Positions 33,963 through 46,190 are shown, counted from the stretch's first letter. The stretch: 64,000 nucleotides of DNA from Panicum virgatum (GCF_016808335.1 NC_053153.1:14705033-14769032), one strand, 5' to 3'. Notes: generated from the letters alone by a model not told the origin. Numbers and translations: made by a program.

Positions 33963-35765
33963 ATGACGAAGGTGGCGGTGGCGGAAGGCCGGAGCCACGG
34001 CGTGGCGACGGCGGTGAAGGGGCGGAGGGATTCTAGCAGCAGGCGGCGGCTGAGCGGCGCCGGCGTGACCGTGCGGCGGCGCGTCCAGCAGGTGGACGCG
34101 ACGGCCGCGCCCGCGCCGACGCCGCCGCTGCTCCAGCGGCTGCTCGCGGCGTGCCGCCGCGCGTTCCGGGGCCCCGGGACCGTGCCGGCGCCCGACGACG
34201 TCGCCCTCATCAGAAGCATCCTCGGTACGTACGTACTTGAGTCTTGAACTGAACGTGGCTGCATCTGGACATCTGGTTGCTACTCTCTTCTTCTCAGTCG
34301 GTAGCAGTCTCAAACTGCAAGCTACTACTATCCCACGAGTCCAAGTTCTGAATCTTTTTATTTTGATTTTAGACTGCAGCTTGTGGGTCTTGGGCGCACA
34401 GGTTGAACCAATTCATGGACCGGATCTGCCGTAGTACCCGGATTTAGAGCGGCATGCAGTAGCTTGTCACACTCTTCTGTGCGGGCATGCATGGCGCTGT
34501 GTGATGTGGTAGTCTACTTTTATGGCTGGATCTGGCTATCAGCGTGCCACCGTGCATCTGGTTGCAAATTTTGACTAGTCTGGGGGGTCTGAGTCTGAGC
34601 TGGGTTCGGCAGCGCATGCATCCTCCATGCACGGCACCAGTGCACCTAGCTTTTCTTTTGTTTCCTTTTTACCAAGTCACCATGGGTGTTGATAGCTAAC
34701 ATCGCCTGCCACTAAGTCAATCCAATAGGTTCAACCACAAAGTAACGTAGCCAGCTAAAGTACTGTGTAGCTCATCCTGATCATCTCACGTCGTATGTCT
34801 TAATTTATCTGACGTTGACACTGTTTCTTCCTCGTGATGGGCTGTTGACGATCTTAAGTTTTCAGACATAGTAGAAGTACTCGGATACTGTGGGCGCTAG
34901 CTAATCGTGTCGCTTCGCTTGCAGACAAGATGGGACCGGAAGACGTGCACCTGAGCGCCGTCACCAAGGCCGCCGCCGATTCCGGCGTCCTGAGACGACG
35001 GCGGCGTCCGATCATCACGCGCACCACCATCCACGAGTGCACAAACTTCTCGGTACGGAATGGTCGAGCTGATGATCAACGCTGTCGAGTGTTCTTCTCA
35101 CTCACCAGAGGAGCCTGCTGGTATCTATCTGTCTCTGCGTGCAGATCGTGGTCTTCCTCCTGCCCCCGGGCGCGGTCATCCCGCTGCACGACCACCCGGG
35201 GATGACGGTGTTCAGCAAGCTGCTCCAAGGCTCGCTGCACGTCACCTCCTACGACTGGGCCGCCGGCTCGGCCTCCCATGGCCATCCGGCGGCGAGGCTG
35301 GCGAGGCTGGTGCTGGACGCCGACCTCCGCGCGCCGTGCGACGCGCTGGTGCTGTTCCCGGAGTCCGGCGGGAACATGCACCGGCTCGCCGCGGCCACGG
35401 CGTGCGCGGTCCTCGACGTGCTCGGCCCGCCCTACTTCGGCGACCGGGACTGCACCTACTACCAGGACCTCCCGTACTCCCAGCACCGCCTCCTTGCCCG
35501 CAGCGAAGATGATGATGAGGCCGCTGCCGGCGACGTGCGTGCCGGTGCCGCCGCGGGTGATGATGAGCATCGTCGACGTCAGGGGGCGCGCCGCCTGGGG
35601 TGGCTGCTGGAGACGGGCAAGCCCAAGGAGCTGGAGATGTACGAGCTAGGTGCCCTGCAGGGGGGCTCCGATCCTGACCGTGTAGGCTGCAGAAGCACTG
35701 GCCGGCCTGCTGACAGCAGAGATCGACCAGAATCAGATGATGCAGCTCGTCGCGCAGATGCATGA
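33963..35765 (+). CDS. PCO: Plant cysteine oxidase (PCO), C-terminus apparently frameshifted
   Basis: Three exons, 33963-34224, 34925-35052 and 35145-35765, read in phase to 336 residues. The cupin core shows HDHPGMT (His145, His147) and GNMHRL (His209), the three Fe(II) ligands of thiol dioxygenases. PCOs oxidise the N-terminal Cys of ERF-VII factors with O2 and feed them to the N-degron pathway, so they act as the plant oxygen sensor in cytosol and nucleus. After MYELG the frame meets six G at 35660-35665. As written it runs into about 40 Arg/Asp-rich residues unlike any PCO. One G fewer would end in QGAPILTV and a stop at 35683-35685, matching the usual short family end and giving about 309 residues. 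The acidic/Ala-rich insertion near residues 250-275 is also unusual. The core looks functional. Confidence 0.9.
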
Positions 35766-37595
35766 GCTACAAGTACGCTCCGTGTCTTGGTTCGTGGGCT
35801 CGTTGCCAACAGCAGCTTCAGACTTTCAGTATACGCAGCACACATACGATCGACCTTCTTCCGGTCTGCTTGTAATTATGTGGTGGCAAAGATTGCTGTC
35901 GTGTGCCAACGTCCGGGCCAATCGTTTTGTTGCTTTGTTATTAGTCCAGTCTTAGTGTGTGGTTTTATTGTATTGTTATCAAGACTGAGAAGTTAGTAAC
36001 CAAGACAAAGCAGTATCACGGTGATAAAACTTCTCTCTCATCCCATGAAACTCTTTCTTCTCTCTCCACATAACTACCCTACTATATCAGCAAATTTGCT
36101 GATGTAACACAATATTTAATGCTCATGAAATTTCTTATGAAACTTCACTGATAACTGACTTTAGTTTCATCACATAGTTATTGAGACTAAGAACTAGGTA
36201 ACTTTGCTGGTTGAGTTTCATGGGATGAAACTCCTCTCTCATCTCATGAAACACTCACATTCTCTCTCCCCATCATGTCAGCTAAGGGCAAATACAACGG
36301 AGAGACAACCCCCATCGACTCGTGACGTTCGAAGCGAAAACATCCTACGTGGCCCTCATTTACTCAGGAAAGAGACTCCCGTCGTTGCCTCGTTCGTCTA
36401 CTGCATCGGCGCGTGGTCCAATGCGAGGCGATACCGAATTTAATGCTATGAAATTTTCCATAAAATTTCCATTAAGACTGGCATCAGTAGATGTATGCAG
36501 GTAGTGGATTGATGAGCTAATGTGTAGTTGTAGTTTTTTTGAGTCCTCCGACATTCATGGCGCAGTTCGTGCTCTTGGTCCTCTTCCCCAACCCCGTCAG
36601 CTTGGTTGCGGAATATACTTTTTATCCTCCATCCATAGACAGGTCGTACCAAAGTTTATGAGACTCTGGTGCGAAATATAAATGTGGCCCCACCTCTAAA
36701 AATCTAAATAGCAAAAATATATTTAGATTTCATTATATAGCTTCATGTATTTTGTAATCCTAAGAACTATAATAGGAATTCACACGTTTGAGAAAAATTG
36801 AAGTCCATCTTGCTTCTTGTGATTTGAGGACTACACTCGTAATCTCTAACTCTATTAGAAGACATGACAAAGTAATTCACAAATAGAGCAAAGCTGAATT
36901 ATTAAGAATAAAGATGAATTTCATGGTTAATATAGTGCGCAATTTGCTTTGCTAGCTAGCAATCAAATTCTGATGCAAATACGATGACGTACGCCAGATT
37001 AATAGAAAAACATATGCGCATGTATATCTTTAACAGTTGATTTTTTTGAAAAGTATTTAACAGTTGATTTTCCTCTGCATTCTTTTCGTGCGCACTCTGA
37101 AACTTGAGTTGATTGGCAGCTAGAGTTCGTAGCTAGCGTGGCATATGCATTAGCTTACCAGGACTCGGCTGGCCTGGAAAAGAGAACGCAATGGAGCAAC
37201 GACGAACACGTCTCCATCGACCCTCTCAGAATCCAGGCACCATAAAGCCGGCCTACTAGTGTTTTCTTGTCCGGTCCGTTGAGCAGTGGGCGAGCCTCCC
37301 TCCCGGTTTCCGGAATTGGCAATCCAGCGGCCTCCCACATCTGGTTTCTTTCGCCATCGCAGCTACTTGATCGGTATGCCACTTGAGCTCTCTTTCTTGG
37401 TCTCTCGCACACCTAACCATGACTACGGCTACGAGCTCCTCTTTTGACCCACTCCATACACTTGAGCTTTCGGGCTGCTAGCTATTGCAGGGAGTAGAGA
37501 TGATCAAACGGGGATCGATCCGGGGCGCAACCTGCACTTTAGCAGCCTCTTCTATCTCAAGGTTGCTGTCCCGGATGAATATTCACTGAAGAACG
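35766..37595. other. Intergenic, PCO 3' flank
   Basis: The PCO 3' UTR probably ends within 200-250 bp. At 36000-36290 two related blocks with TTTCATGGGATGAAACT-like words occur and may be an old MITE pair. No gene is seen. Confidence 0.4.
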
Positions 37596-37854
37596 TGTTA
37601 AACATGTTGTAAAATATGGTATAAGTGGTGACCGGTTGGAGATATAGGTTTGCTATAGATAGAAATAGATTCATGTTGTATTGTGTAAATCTTTTCTTTC
37701 CTAGTTTATCTCCAAACCGGTCATACTCAGCCATATATATATCTGTATCTGTGCCTTGTTTGGGCTACCATTGATTATTAACACGAAACCGTCGCGATCT
37801 CCAAAAGGAGGCCGACGTTCCACCCAAAGCTTCACGGCGCCTCTGATTTCTACA
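37596..37854 (+). repeat. 5' LTR of the copia element
   Basis: 259 bp long, TG...CA ends, with a TATATATAT stretch near 37732-37740 as likely promoter. Confidence 0.95.
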
Positions 37855-37868
37855 TGGTAATCAGAGCC
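37855..37868 (+). other. PBS of the copia element
   Basis: TGGTAATCAGAGCC touches the LTR. It equals the usual initiator-Met tRNA PBS (TGGTATCAGAGC) with one extra A. Confidence 0.8.
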
Positions 37869-37891
37869 TAGGCGATCCAAGAACTCAAGCA

Positions 37892-40800
37892 ATGGCGTCC
37901 TCAAGCATGGCATCGAATCCTCTTCTCGGCGTGCAGGTCACGGAGAAGCTCACCCGCCAAAACCATGCCATGTGGTCAGCGCAGGTCCTTGCGACCTTAC
38001 GAGGCGCAAGGTTGGAGCGTTATGTCAACGGCAAGGCCGTCGCTCCATCTGAAGAAATTGAAGAAAAGAAGGCTGACGGCAAGACCGTCGCGGTGTCCAA
38101 CCCCGCCTATGAGGAGTGGTTCGCTGCGGACCAGCAGGTGCTTGGTTTCCTCCTCGCGTCCCTATCTAGGGACATCCTGGCGCAAGTCGCCATCTCGAAG
38201 ACCGCTGCCGAAGCATGGAAGACAATCAGCGACATGTTTGCCTCCCACACGCGTGCACGTACAACCAACGTACGCCTTGCTCTCGCGACGACGAAGAAGG
38301 AGAACATGACTGTAGCTCAGTTCTACGGCAAGATGAAGGAGCTAGCAGATGAGATGGCCGCTTCAGGAAAGCCTCTTGATGATGAAGAGTTGGTGATGTA
38401 CATCTGCAATGGGCTTGATCCCGAGTACAATCCTTTAGTCTCTGCCCTTGTAACTAGAGTTGAACCTGTTACTCCTGCTGAATTGTTCTCACAGTTATTA
38501 AGCTTTGAGACTAGATTAGAATTGCAGCTCGGCACTGGATCTTCATCGGCCAACACAGCAGGAAGAGGTGGCCGAGGTGGGAACCAGCAGATGCGTGGTT
38601 CTGGTCGCGGGAACCAGCAGATGCGAGGGCGATCAAATTTTGGTCGCGGCTCTGGAAGACGTGGGCGTGGCCAACAGCAGCAATCACGCCCCAATCAGCA
38701 GAACCAGCAGCGCAGGAACTTCCCAACCGGCCCTACTGCGATCCATGATAGCAATGGGCGCCCCATCTGTCAAGTGTGCTTCAAGACAGGACATACGGCG
38801 CTTGAATGTTGGCACCGTTTTGATGAGAATTATGTTCCAGAGGAACGACACGTTGCTGCTGCTATGAGTCTCTACTCGATGGATCAAAATTGGTACATGG
38901 ACACTGGTGCTACAGATAATATAACCAGTGATCTTGAGAAGCTGTCTGTCCGTGACAAGTATCATGGGAACGATCAGATTCACACCGCAAGCGGTGCAGG
39001 TATGGAAATTAAACATATTGGTCATTCTATAGTTCATACCCCGACTCGTAATTTACATCTAAACAATGTTCTTCATGTTCCAAAAGCTACAAAAAATCTC
39101 GTTTCCGTTCATCATCTTACTAAAGATAATTCCATCTTTCTTGAATTTCACCCTAATTATTTTCTGATCAAGGATCAGGCCACGAAGAACACCATCCTTA
39201 GAGGACACTGCCGCAAGGGTTTATATCCTCTTCCGCCGCCAACCTCAATAAAGCAAGCTTTTGGAGTCGTCAAACCATCCTTTGAGAGATGGCATAGTCG
39301 CTTAGGTCATGCATCATACCCCATTGTTTCCAAAGTCATTAGTATGAATAATCTTCCCTGTTTGGATGAGTCGAATAAAGAGTCTGTGTGTGATGCTTGT
39401 CAAAAGGCAAAGAGTCATCAACTTCGTTATCCCAAGTCGCATAGTGTTTCTAGTGAGCCCTTGCAACTTGTTTATTCAGATGTTTGGGGCCCTGCACCCA
39501 ATTCGGTTGGAGGAAGAAACTACTATGTTAGTTTTATTGATGACTATAGCAAATTTGTGTGGATTTATATTCTTAAACATAAATCTGAAGTCTTTCAAAG
39601 GTTCACTGACTTCCAAAAACTTGTTGAGAGACTTTTCAATAGAAAGATCATTGCTATGCAAACTGATTGGGGAGGTGAATATCAAAAATTACATTCCTTT
39701 TTTGAGCGCATTGGCATCTCTCATCATGTGTCTTGTCCCCATGCTCATCAACAAAATGGGGCCGCTGAACGAAAACATAGACACATTGTTGAAGTTGGTT
39801 TAGCTCTTTTAGCTCATGCATCTATTCCTCTCAAATTTTGGGAAGATGCGTTTATTGCGGCTACATATTTGATAAATAGAACTCCTAGCCGAGTTATTAA
39901 CTTTGCTACTCCTCTTGAACGATTGTTTCAGCAAAAACCAGATTATTCATCTCTTAGAGTTTTTGGTTGTGCATGTTGGCCAAATCTCCGTCCTTATAAC
40001 ACACATAAATTTCAATTCCGTTCAAAGCAGTGTGTTTTTCTTGGGTATAGTCCTCTTCACAAAGGCTTCAAGTGCCTTGATCCTTCCACAGGACGGGTCT
40101 ATATTTCTCGTGATGTCACATTCGATGAGAATATTTTTCCTTTCTCTCAACTTCACCCGAATGCAGGAGCACGCCTTCGTCACGAGATTTCCCTTCTTCC
40201 TTCTGATCTTCGTCCATTAACATCTGATCCAGGGGGAGAACAAATAGATGATCATATGTTTAATTCCACTAACCCATGTGATAATACATGTGATGAAGTG
40301 TGTGCAGAAATCAGGAACACAGAAGTACAGCACGGGGTGGAGTTCCATGAAGATCCACCGGCGGGGTCTGGTGTGTCCGGTGCGTGCGCGGGTGGGATTC
40401 TACCTCTGCCACTTGCGATTGTGAGCCAACAGGACACCGGCATGGTGCAGCCAGGGGATCCTCCAACACCTGCTGCACCCGACCAACTTGGTGCAGATCC
40501 AGATGTGGATTCTCCAGATTTGCATGCTGATGAGTCTGCAACTTCTGGTGTGGCGCCTGCTGAATCAGAAACAACACGTCCAAGGACACGGCTACAAGCT
40601 GGTATACGAAAGCCCAAGGTATATACTGATGGCACTATTAGATATGGGTGTTTTACATCCTCTGGTGAACCACAGAATTTAGATGAAGCCTTAGCAAATA
40701 AAAATTGGAAAGAGGCTATGGATCTAGAATATTCTGCTTTGATGAAAAACAAGACATGGCATTTAGTACCTCCAAGAAAAGGCATCAATATTATTGATTG

Positions 40801-42199
40801 TAAGTGGGTCTATAAAATCAAGAGAAAGGCAGATGGAAGTCTTGATAGATACAAGGCTCGTCTTGTTGCAAAAGGTTTCAAACAAAGGTTTGGTATAGAT
40901 TATGAAGATACTTTCAGTCCTGTGGTCAAAGCTGCTACTATTAGAGTTATCTTGTCAGTTGCTGTGTCGAGAGGTTGGAATCTTCGCCAATTAGATGTTC
41001 AAAATGCTTTCTTACATGGTTTATTGGAAGAAGAAGTTTATATGAAACAACCTCCTGGATATGAAGATAGCTCTTTACCAAATTATGTGTGTAGACTTGA
41101 TAAAGCTTTGTATGGGCTTAAACAAGCGCCTAGAGCGTGGTATTCAAGGTTAAGTATGAAATTGCAAGAGTTGGGTTTTAAGCCGTCAAAAGCAGATACG
41201 TCTTTATTCTTCTATGAAAAAGGGAATATCAGTATGTATGTTCTTATCTATGTTGATGATATCATTGTGGCTAGCTCAACACCAGATGCAACTTCGGCTT
41301 TACTTCGTGATTTAAACAAGGAATTTGCTTTAAAGGATTTGGGAGATCTTCATTATTTTCTTGGAATAGAAGTAAACAAAGTTTCTGATGGTATAATTCT
41401 GACTCAAGAAAAATATACATCAGATGTATTAAAAAGGGTCGGCATGAGTGATTGTAAACCTGTGAGTACTCCTATGTCAACCTCAGAAAAGCTTTCGGTT
41501 CATGAAGGTAATCCTCTTGGTCCTAGTGATGCTACTCAATATCGAAGTATTGTTGGTGCTTTGCAATATTTGACTTTGACAAGACCAGATATCTCTTTCT
41601 CAGTTAACAAGGTATGTCAATTCCTACATGCACCAACTACTATTCATTGGGCTGCAGTTAAAAGAATTTTGAGGTATCTTAAACATACTACAAAACTTGG
41701 ACTTAAGATTGGAAAATCAACTTCTCTACTGGTTAGCGGTTTTAGTGATGCAGATTGGGCTGGTAGTCTTGATGACAGACGATCCACAGGTGGTTTTGCA
41801 ATATTTTTGGGATCAAATCTTGTTTCGTGGAGTGCACGAAAACAAGCAACTGTGTCTAGATCAAGCACAGAAGCAGAATACAAAGCATTAGCCAATGCAA
41901 CTGCAGAAATCATGTGGATTCAGATCTTATTGTTGGAAATTGGGATTCAAGCACCAAGAAAAGCAAAGTTATGGTGCGACAACATGGGAGCTAAGTATCT
42001 CTCAGCAAATCCTGTTTTTCATGCACGTACAAAGCATATTGAGGTAGATTATCATTTTGTACGAGAGCGAGTTGCGAAGAGATTACTTGACATAGAATTT
42101 GTCTCTACAAGAGATCAGGTGGCTGATGGGTTTACTAAACCTCTTGCGGCGCGACAATTGGAAATGTTCAAAGGCAATCTTAATCTACAGAAGATTTAG
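37892..42199 (+). CDS. Copia gag-pol polyprotein, intact
   Basis: 1435 residues lie in one frame. Gag is at about residues 10-215, followed by a Gly/Arg/Gln-rich stretch. A CCHC knuckle [14 protein letters not shown] (293-306) comes next, then protease with DTGA (337-340). The integrase has its zinc domain in WHSRLGHA...CDACQKAK and its catalytic core D...D...E with QTDWGGEY and NGAAERKHR. Reverse transcriptase shows [10 protein letters not shown] and the YVDDIIVAS centre. RNase H shows [10 protein letters not shown] and SSTEAEYKA. No frameshift or stop is present and all catalytic motifs are in place. ATG 37892 lies 37 bp after the LTR. The frame ends at 42197-42199, just before the PPT. It can be expected to encode all enzymes needed for its own copying. 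Confidence 0.97.
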   Translation: MASSSMASNPLLGVQVTEKLTRQNHAMWSAQVLATLRGARLERYVNGKAVAPSEEIEEKKADGKTVAVSNPAYEEWFAADQQVLGFLLASLSRDILAQVAISKTAAEAWKTISDMFASHTRARTTNVRLALATTKKENMTVAQFYGKMKELADEMAASGKPLDDEELVMYICNGLDPEYNPLVSALVTRVEPVTPAELFSQLLSFETRLELQLGTGSSSANTAGRGGRGGNQQMRGSGRGNQQMRGRSNFGRGSGRRGRGQQQQSRPNQQNQQRRNFPTGPTAIHDSNGRPICQVCFKTGHTALECWHRFDENYVPEERHVAAAMSLYSMDQNWYMDTGATDNITSDLEKLSVRDKYHGNDQIHTASGAGMEIKHIGHSIVHTPTRNLHLNNVLHVPKATKNLVSVHHLTKDNSIFLEFHPNYFLIKDQATKNTILRGHCRKGLYPLPPPTSIKQAFGVVKPSFERWHSRLGHASYPIVSKVISMNNLPCLDESNKESVCDACQKAKSHQLRYPKSHSVSSEPLQLVYSDVWGPAPNSVGGRNYYVSFIDDYSKFVWIYILKHKSEVFQRFTDFQKLVERLFNRKIIAMQTDWGGEYQKLHSFFERIGISHHVSCPHAHQQNGAAERKHRHIVEVGLALLAHASIPLKFWEDAFIAATYLINRTPSRVINFATPLERLFQQKPDYSSLRVFGCACWPNLRPYNTHKFQFRSKQCVFLGYSPLHKGFKCLDPSTGRVYISRDVTFDENIFPFSQLHPNAGARLRHEISLLPSDLRPLTSDPGGEQIDDHMFNSTNPCDNTCDEVCAEIRNTEVQHGVEFHEDPPAGSGVSGACAGGILPLPLAIVSQQDTGMVQPGDPPTPAAPDQLGADPDVDSPDLHADESATSGVAPAESETTRPRTRLQAGIRKPKVYTDGTIRYGCFTSSGEPQNLDEALANKNWKEAMDLEYSALMKNKTWHLVPPRKGINIIDCKWVYKIKRKADGSLDRYKARLVAKGFKQRFGIDYEDTFSPVVKAATIRVILSVAVSRGWNLRQLDVQNAFLHGLLEEEVYMKQPPGYEDSSLPNYVCRLDKALYGLKQAPRAWYSRLSMKLQELGFKPSKADTSLFFYEKGNISMYVLIYVDDIIVASSTPDATSALLRDLNKEFALKDLGDLHYFLGIEVNKVSDGIILTQEKYTSDVLKRVGMSDCKPVSTPMSTSEKLSVHEGNPLGPSDATQYRSIVGALQYLTLTRPDISFSVNKVCQFLHAPTTIHWAAVKRILRYLKHTTKLGLKIGKSTSLLVSGFSDADWAGSLDDRRSTGGFAIFLGSNLVSWSARKQATVSRSSTEAEYKALANATAEIMWIQILLLEIGIQAPRKAKLWCDNMGAKYLSANPVFHARTKHIEVDYHFVRERVAKRLLDIEFVSTRDQVADGFTKPLAARQLEMFKGNLNLQKI

Positions 42200-42200
42200 A

Positions 42201-42211
42201 TTGAGGGGGAG
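42201..42211 (+). other. Polypurine tract of the copia element
   Basis: TTGAGGGGGAG lies directly before the 3' LTR. Confidence 0.85.
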
Positions 42212-42470
42212 TGTTAAACATGTTGTAAAATATGGTATAAGTGGTGACCGGTTGGAGATATAGGTTTGCTATAGATAGAAATAGATTCATGTTGTATTGT
42301 GTAAATCTTTTCTTTCCTAGTTTATCTCCAAACCGGTCATACTCAGCCATATATATATCTGTATCTGTGTCTTGTTTGGGCTACCATTGATTATTAACAC
42401 GAAACCGTCGCGATCTCCAAAAGGAGGCCGACGTTCCACCCAAAGCTTCACGGCGCCTCTGATTTCTACA
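42212..42470 (+). repeat. 3' LTR of the copia element
   Basis: 259 bp, identical to the 5' LTR except one C/T difference, followed by the target duplication GAACG. Confidence 0.95.
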
Positions 42471-42475
42471 GAACG

Positions 42476-44303
42476 AGCCCAGGTTCCTGCACTTGAGCTG
42501 CAAATGTGCGGTCCTCTCACAGAAAGTTCAGCGACAATTGATCGCCATTAGCTTAACTGAACCCTTGTGCATTCCACGCCTTGAAACTGAATTCATACAC
42601 CGAGTCTTGGACGCCCTGCCAAAAAATATTTAGCACTGCAGGTTTGCATAATGAAATCGTAGGCTGATGGCGACTGGTTCATATCGTTCAAACTTCAAAC
42701 ATAATACAATGGGTTTCAGTTAGTACATACTCTGCAGTCTCTGCGCGTTAGGAAAAATAAAGGAACGTCGCGCGTACAACGGGTGTGGCGAACTGATTGA
42801 AAAGAATCAGCTCAGGAGTTACTAAGCAGAGAACGTTCGACGTGCTCGGTGACTGTGAGGGTGGCCGGTGGCGGCCGACCACGCGGCTCGTCCGGCGGTG
42901 ACCCCAGCGGGGGTGACGTAGGATTGCAGCGCGGCGAGTTCGCGTTGAGGTGAGGTTTGAGATGTGGGACGGAGAGGCGGCGAATTTTGGCGCACTGCCG
43001 GCGCGTGAACTGCGGCGACGGCGAGAGTTCGCCACGGCCGTGTGGTCCCGTGGACGAGGACGGAAGAGGATATACAAGGGATTGGGGTGGCCTCGGGGAG
43101 CCCATGGAGTGGGCAGAGAGTGAGGGTGGTGGCTGGCTGCCTCTCCAGGTCGCAGGCGGCAAGGTGCTGCGAAGGTCGACGGCGGCGGGCCTCAACGACC
43201 AGGCCACCAGGGGGTGGACGGAACCAGAAGTGGACGAGGCCACGGTTACAGAACAGGATGGGAGCGCCTGCGTCCGCGCGCTTGCGCGACCAAGGCGATC
43301 GGCGATTCGGCGCCGTGAGGCTGGCCTACCGGCGGAAGTGACGAGGCCAAGCACCTCGTCGGGCGGGCACCGAAAAAATTACAATATTAGGACTGCAAAC
43401 ATTGATCACTCGTGAATTTGCCACTCCCAGTGAATGACACGGTGGGATTATCTGTGCCTATAAAATATGGAGTCAATGGCAAAACTGCAAAGGCCAATAT
43501 TTACAATCCTATTTTTACAAATTTCTCGGCGGCACCGCAGCCGTGTCTTGGTGAATTGAATTCCGACGATTCGAGCCGGAATGTTCGTTTAATTAGTTGT
43601 GGGATGGGATGATGGGGAGCGTGCAAGTAGAGAGTTGGAGATTACAGAGTTGGGGCCCGTTTAATTAGTTTGTTTTTCTCATTAACGAAAACTAGCATTG
43701 ACCGAACCAAATTTATCGTGTGAAATTTTCTGATGCATGATCAATGCACACACGCTCTGACAAGCTTGGCCTCTAATAATAAAGTGACCTTTATTAGTAT
43801 CTGTATTTTGGAAATTCAATTGATATTTTTTGAATCCAAACCATCCAAACGACAGACGCGGAATTCTAACAGTCAAGTTCACCAAAGGTTTAGTCGTTTC
43901 TTTGGCCATCGTTAAGGACAAAACACAAACATTAAAGTTAAATAGGAGCTTGATACAAGTTGCTTCCAATAAACAAAGAATCAACAGAAAAACGCATCAG
44001 CTGCTACACACGAAAGAATCGATGAATAGAATATAATTTTGCATATCAGGCATGCAATGCTTAACGTTCACAAGTACAAGAATGAACAATCGATCGTTTT
44101 CTTTTACTGACAACAATACAAGAGTATCACCTTGGTTCACGCACAAGTGCTTTCAATGATAATCATGGAGTAGTGAGCATATACTTTACAACATTACTAC
44201 TTTGGCTTAAACTATCACTCGTGGAAAGAATGACAGAGTTCAGAACTTCACATTAGAGATGTATGTACATCCCGGACCTGATGTGATGACTGAACGAAAC
44301 GGC
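42476..44303. other. Intergenic, no confident gene
   Basis: 42820-43415 is GC-rich with opposing frames of 150-180 codons and no recognisable domain. I treat these as chance frames. The part next to 44303 is the presumptive 3' UTR of the NAC gene. Confidence 0.4.
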
Positions 44304-45551
44304 TCAGAAGACCGTGCTCTCGATATCAAACCCTATGGATCTCCAAAACTCCAGGTTCTCCTGGTCGTCTCCTCCATTCTGGTACTCGGCCGGCAGATGC
44401 TGCTCTGTCGTTGGCACTCCTTGCTCCAGGTAGAGCTGATCTGCACCGGCTGATTCCTCGAAAGGGCAGAAGCTCCCGGTGGTACAGCTCTGCACCAGCT
44501 GAAGCTGATCCTCTTGAATCTCTTGTCGTTCCTCAACCTCCATGGAGGGCACTGAGTCAAGCTGCTGCTGCTGATTGCTCGGTGAGATGCCATCAGAGCT
44601 TTTTGCTGCTCCGGCGGCGACGGTTTCCTGGATCATCAACTGCTCGTCGTCGATCTTGTGCTGCTCTGCTGTTGGCTCTGCATCGTCGGCCAGAAAACTA
44701 CTAGCCCACTCTAGGATTTGCTCGTCGGTAACTTGCGCCGGATCATAATCATAACCACAAATCCCTGAACTGCTGTCGGCGGCATTGTTGTCGTCCGGCA
44801 GGGGCTGCTGCTGATAAGCCATCGCTGAGATGCCTTGGTCGAATGGAAAAGGTGACGGCGAGTGTTCTTGCTGTCCTGCAGAAGCATGCGCCACGTTGGA
44901 GTCGCTGATCGTGGGCACCGTGGATCCGTAGACACAAGTCACACAAGTGGATGAACCACTGTTGGCGGCGGCGACGCGAGCGCGCTTAGATGCGGGTTCG
45001 GTGGGCTGCTGGCAGCAATCGGAGTACTTCTCGTCGGGAACGCGCTTGCGACCCTTGCCGTGGCCGGAGAAGGAGACGTGGCAGATCTTGAGGGACGGGC
45101 ACGCCGGCTCGGTGAGTGTGTACTCGTGCATCACCCACCCCGTGCTGCCGCCGCCGCCGCTGCTCTTACCGCGGCCCATCTGCAGGTTCAGGTTGATCCT
45201 TCTCCACTCGATCCTCTCGCCGCCGATGCACGAGGCGCCGAACACGGGCCTCTGCGACACCCACCTCGCGCCGCCGGCGCAGTAGCGATCCTGACGGGCG
45301 GCTTCCTTTTTGCCGTCCTTGGTGCGCACGAAGAAGTAGGCCTCATCGTCGCCGGCCAGGCCGTGGCGCTCCAGAAGCTTCCAGGGCAGCGTGTTGGCGG
45401 CGGTGTCGTCGTCGATGACGATGACGCCCGGGAACCAGGCTGGCTCGCCGCGGACGGTGGGCAGGAGGAAGAACTCGATGAGTTCGTCGTCGTCGGGGTG
45501 GAAGTTGAGGCCGGGCGGCAGCCCGATGGCCGTGGCGGCCTTGGTCGACAT
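44304..45551 (-). CDS. Divergent NAC-domain transcription factor, intronless
   Basis: 415 residues in one exon. The NAC domain is near residues 10-175: LPPGLNFHPDDDELIEFFL (subdomain A, normally LPPGFRFHPTDEELV), then LPWKLL, then AYFFVRTKDGKK, then GWVMHEYTL. The usual GYWKATG-like DNA-contact motif is replaced by an unusual GARWVSQRPVFG, and the first subdomain is diverged, so DNA binding may be altered. A KGRKRVP patch is a likely nuclear signal. The C-terminal half is acidic and Gln-rich, with a short final motif NLEFWRSIGFDIES, and probably activates transcription. Most NAC genes have introns; this one has none. ATG 45551 fits, since family members start shortly before the LPPG motif. 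Confidence 0.9.
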   Translation of the reverse strand: MSTKAATAIGLPPGLNFHPDDDELIEFFLLPTVRGEPAWFPGVIVIDDDTAANTLPWKLLERHGLAGDDEAYFFVRTKDGKKEAARQDRYCAGGARWVSQRPVFGASCIGGERIEWRRINLNLQMGRGKSSGGGGSTGWVMHEYTLTEPACPSLKICHVSFSGHGKGRKRVPDEKYSDCCQQPTEPASKRARVAAANSGSSTCVTCVYGSTVPTISDSNVAHASAGQQEHSPSPFPFDQGISAMAYQQQPLPDDNNAADSSSGICGYDYDPAQVTDEQILEWASSFLADDAEPTAEQHKIDDEQLMIQETVAAGAAKSSDGISPSNQQQQLDSVPSMEVEERQEIQEDQLQLVQSCTTGSFCPFEESAGADQLYLEQGVPTTEQHLPAEYQNGGDDQENLEFWRSIGFDIESTVF

Positions 45552-45559
45552 GGTCTGGT

Positions 45560-45768
45560 TAGTTGTTCTTGGATCGTCGGAGGGAAGACAGGATCAATCT
45601 GTTGCAGCGATGGGAGTGGCTGCGCTTGATCTCGAACGATGGAAAGGGAAAGTTGTTCTTGGATTGGAACGGATCGAAGCGGGAGAGATCGTCGGAGGGG
45701 AGAGAGCTAGGAAACGGTTGTAGCGATGGATTGGAGAGTGGCTGCGCTTGATCTCGAAAGATGGAAAC
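45560..45768 (-). repeat. Imperfect duplication in the NAC 5' UTR
   Basis: GTTGTTCTTGGAT, ATCGTCGGAGGG and GTGGCTGCGCTTGATCTCGA each occur twice in the same order, once at 45560-45645 and again at 45650-45768. The whole leader is therefore an old tandem duplication between TATA box and ATG. Confidence 0.85.
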
Positions 45769-45782
45769 TTGGTGTGGGCTCT

Positions 45783-45790
45783 CTTTTATA
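45783..45790 (-). promoter_or_regulatory. TATA box of the NAC gene
   Basis: The minus strand reads TATAAAAG, about 235 bp before the ATG. The duplicated leader lies between. Confidence 0.65.
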
Positions 45791-46048
45791 ATGCCGACGA
45801 TGCCGGATGCCCTGCCACTGCCATGCTGTTCGTGTAAGACGTCCCAGGATTCCGAATTCCGAGACCGTCGCTGAAACAATCCCGGATGCTGGAAACTTGG
45901 TCCCGACGTTTCACATTTGTTTCCGATTGTTCAGCAGTTTCTCGACCGGAAAAAGCGCAACGGCACAGTTCAAGCAAATATCGGAGACAACAAAGGATAA
46001 CCGGGTAATCTATCAGTTCTCGTGTGCTCTAGTCTATACCTATACCAA

Positions 46049-46190
46049 TCTATATCTATTCTTATTATTAAAGCGAGTAACATTTTCATCTAATTTTTTT
46101 ATTTGGTCCATCTTGTGTCATCAATATGTGGACTTTAGTCCATTCCATATGCGAGTCGGACAAACCCTTCGTTCACGACTCGATCATGTA
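46049..46190 (+). mobile_element. Helitron unit 1, left part (split by Tekay)
   Basis: It begins TCTATATCTATTCTTATTAT after a host A. The matching continuation is on the far side of the Tekay element at 58637-58711. It is related to the units at 58712, 58952 and 59588. Confidence 0.6.

Larger units (their letters stand above)
37596..42470 (+). mobile_element. Complete Ty1/copia retrotransposon, Ale-like
   Basis: It is 4875 bp with 259-bp LTRs (TGTTAAAC...TTTCTACA) and a perfect 5-bp target duplication GAACG (37591-37595, 42471-42475). It has a tRNA-Met type PBS, a PPT and one uninterrupted gag-pol frame. The LTRs differ at one base (37754 C, 42370 T), so the insertion is recent. Size, short LTRs and gag style fit the Ale (Hopscotch/Retrofit) group. 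Confidence 0.97.

Noticed and set aside
42812..43415. Opposing frames of 150-180 codons as a gene
   Set aside because: No recognisable domain, frames on both strands in GC-rich sequence, no splice pattern or clear promoter.
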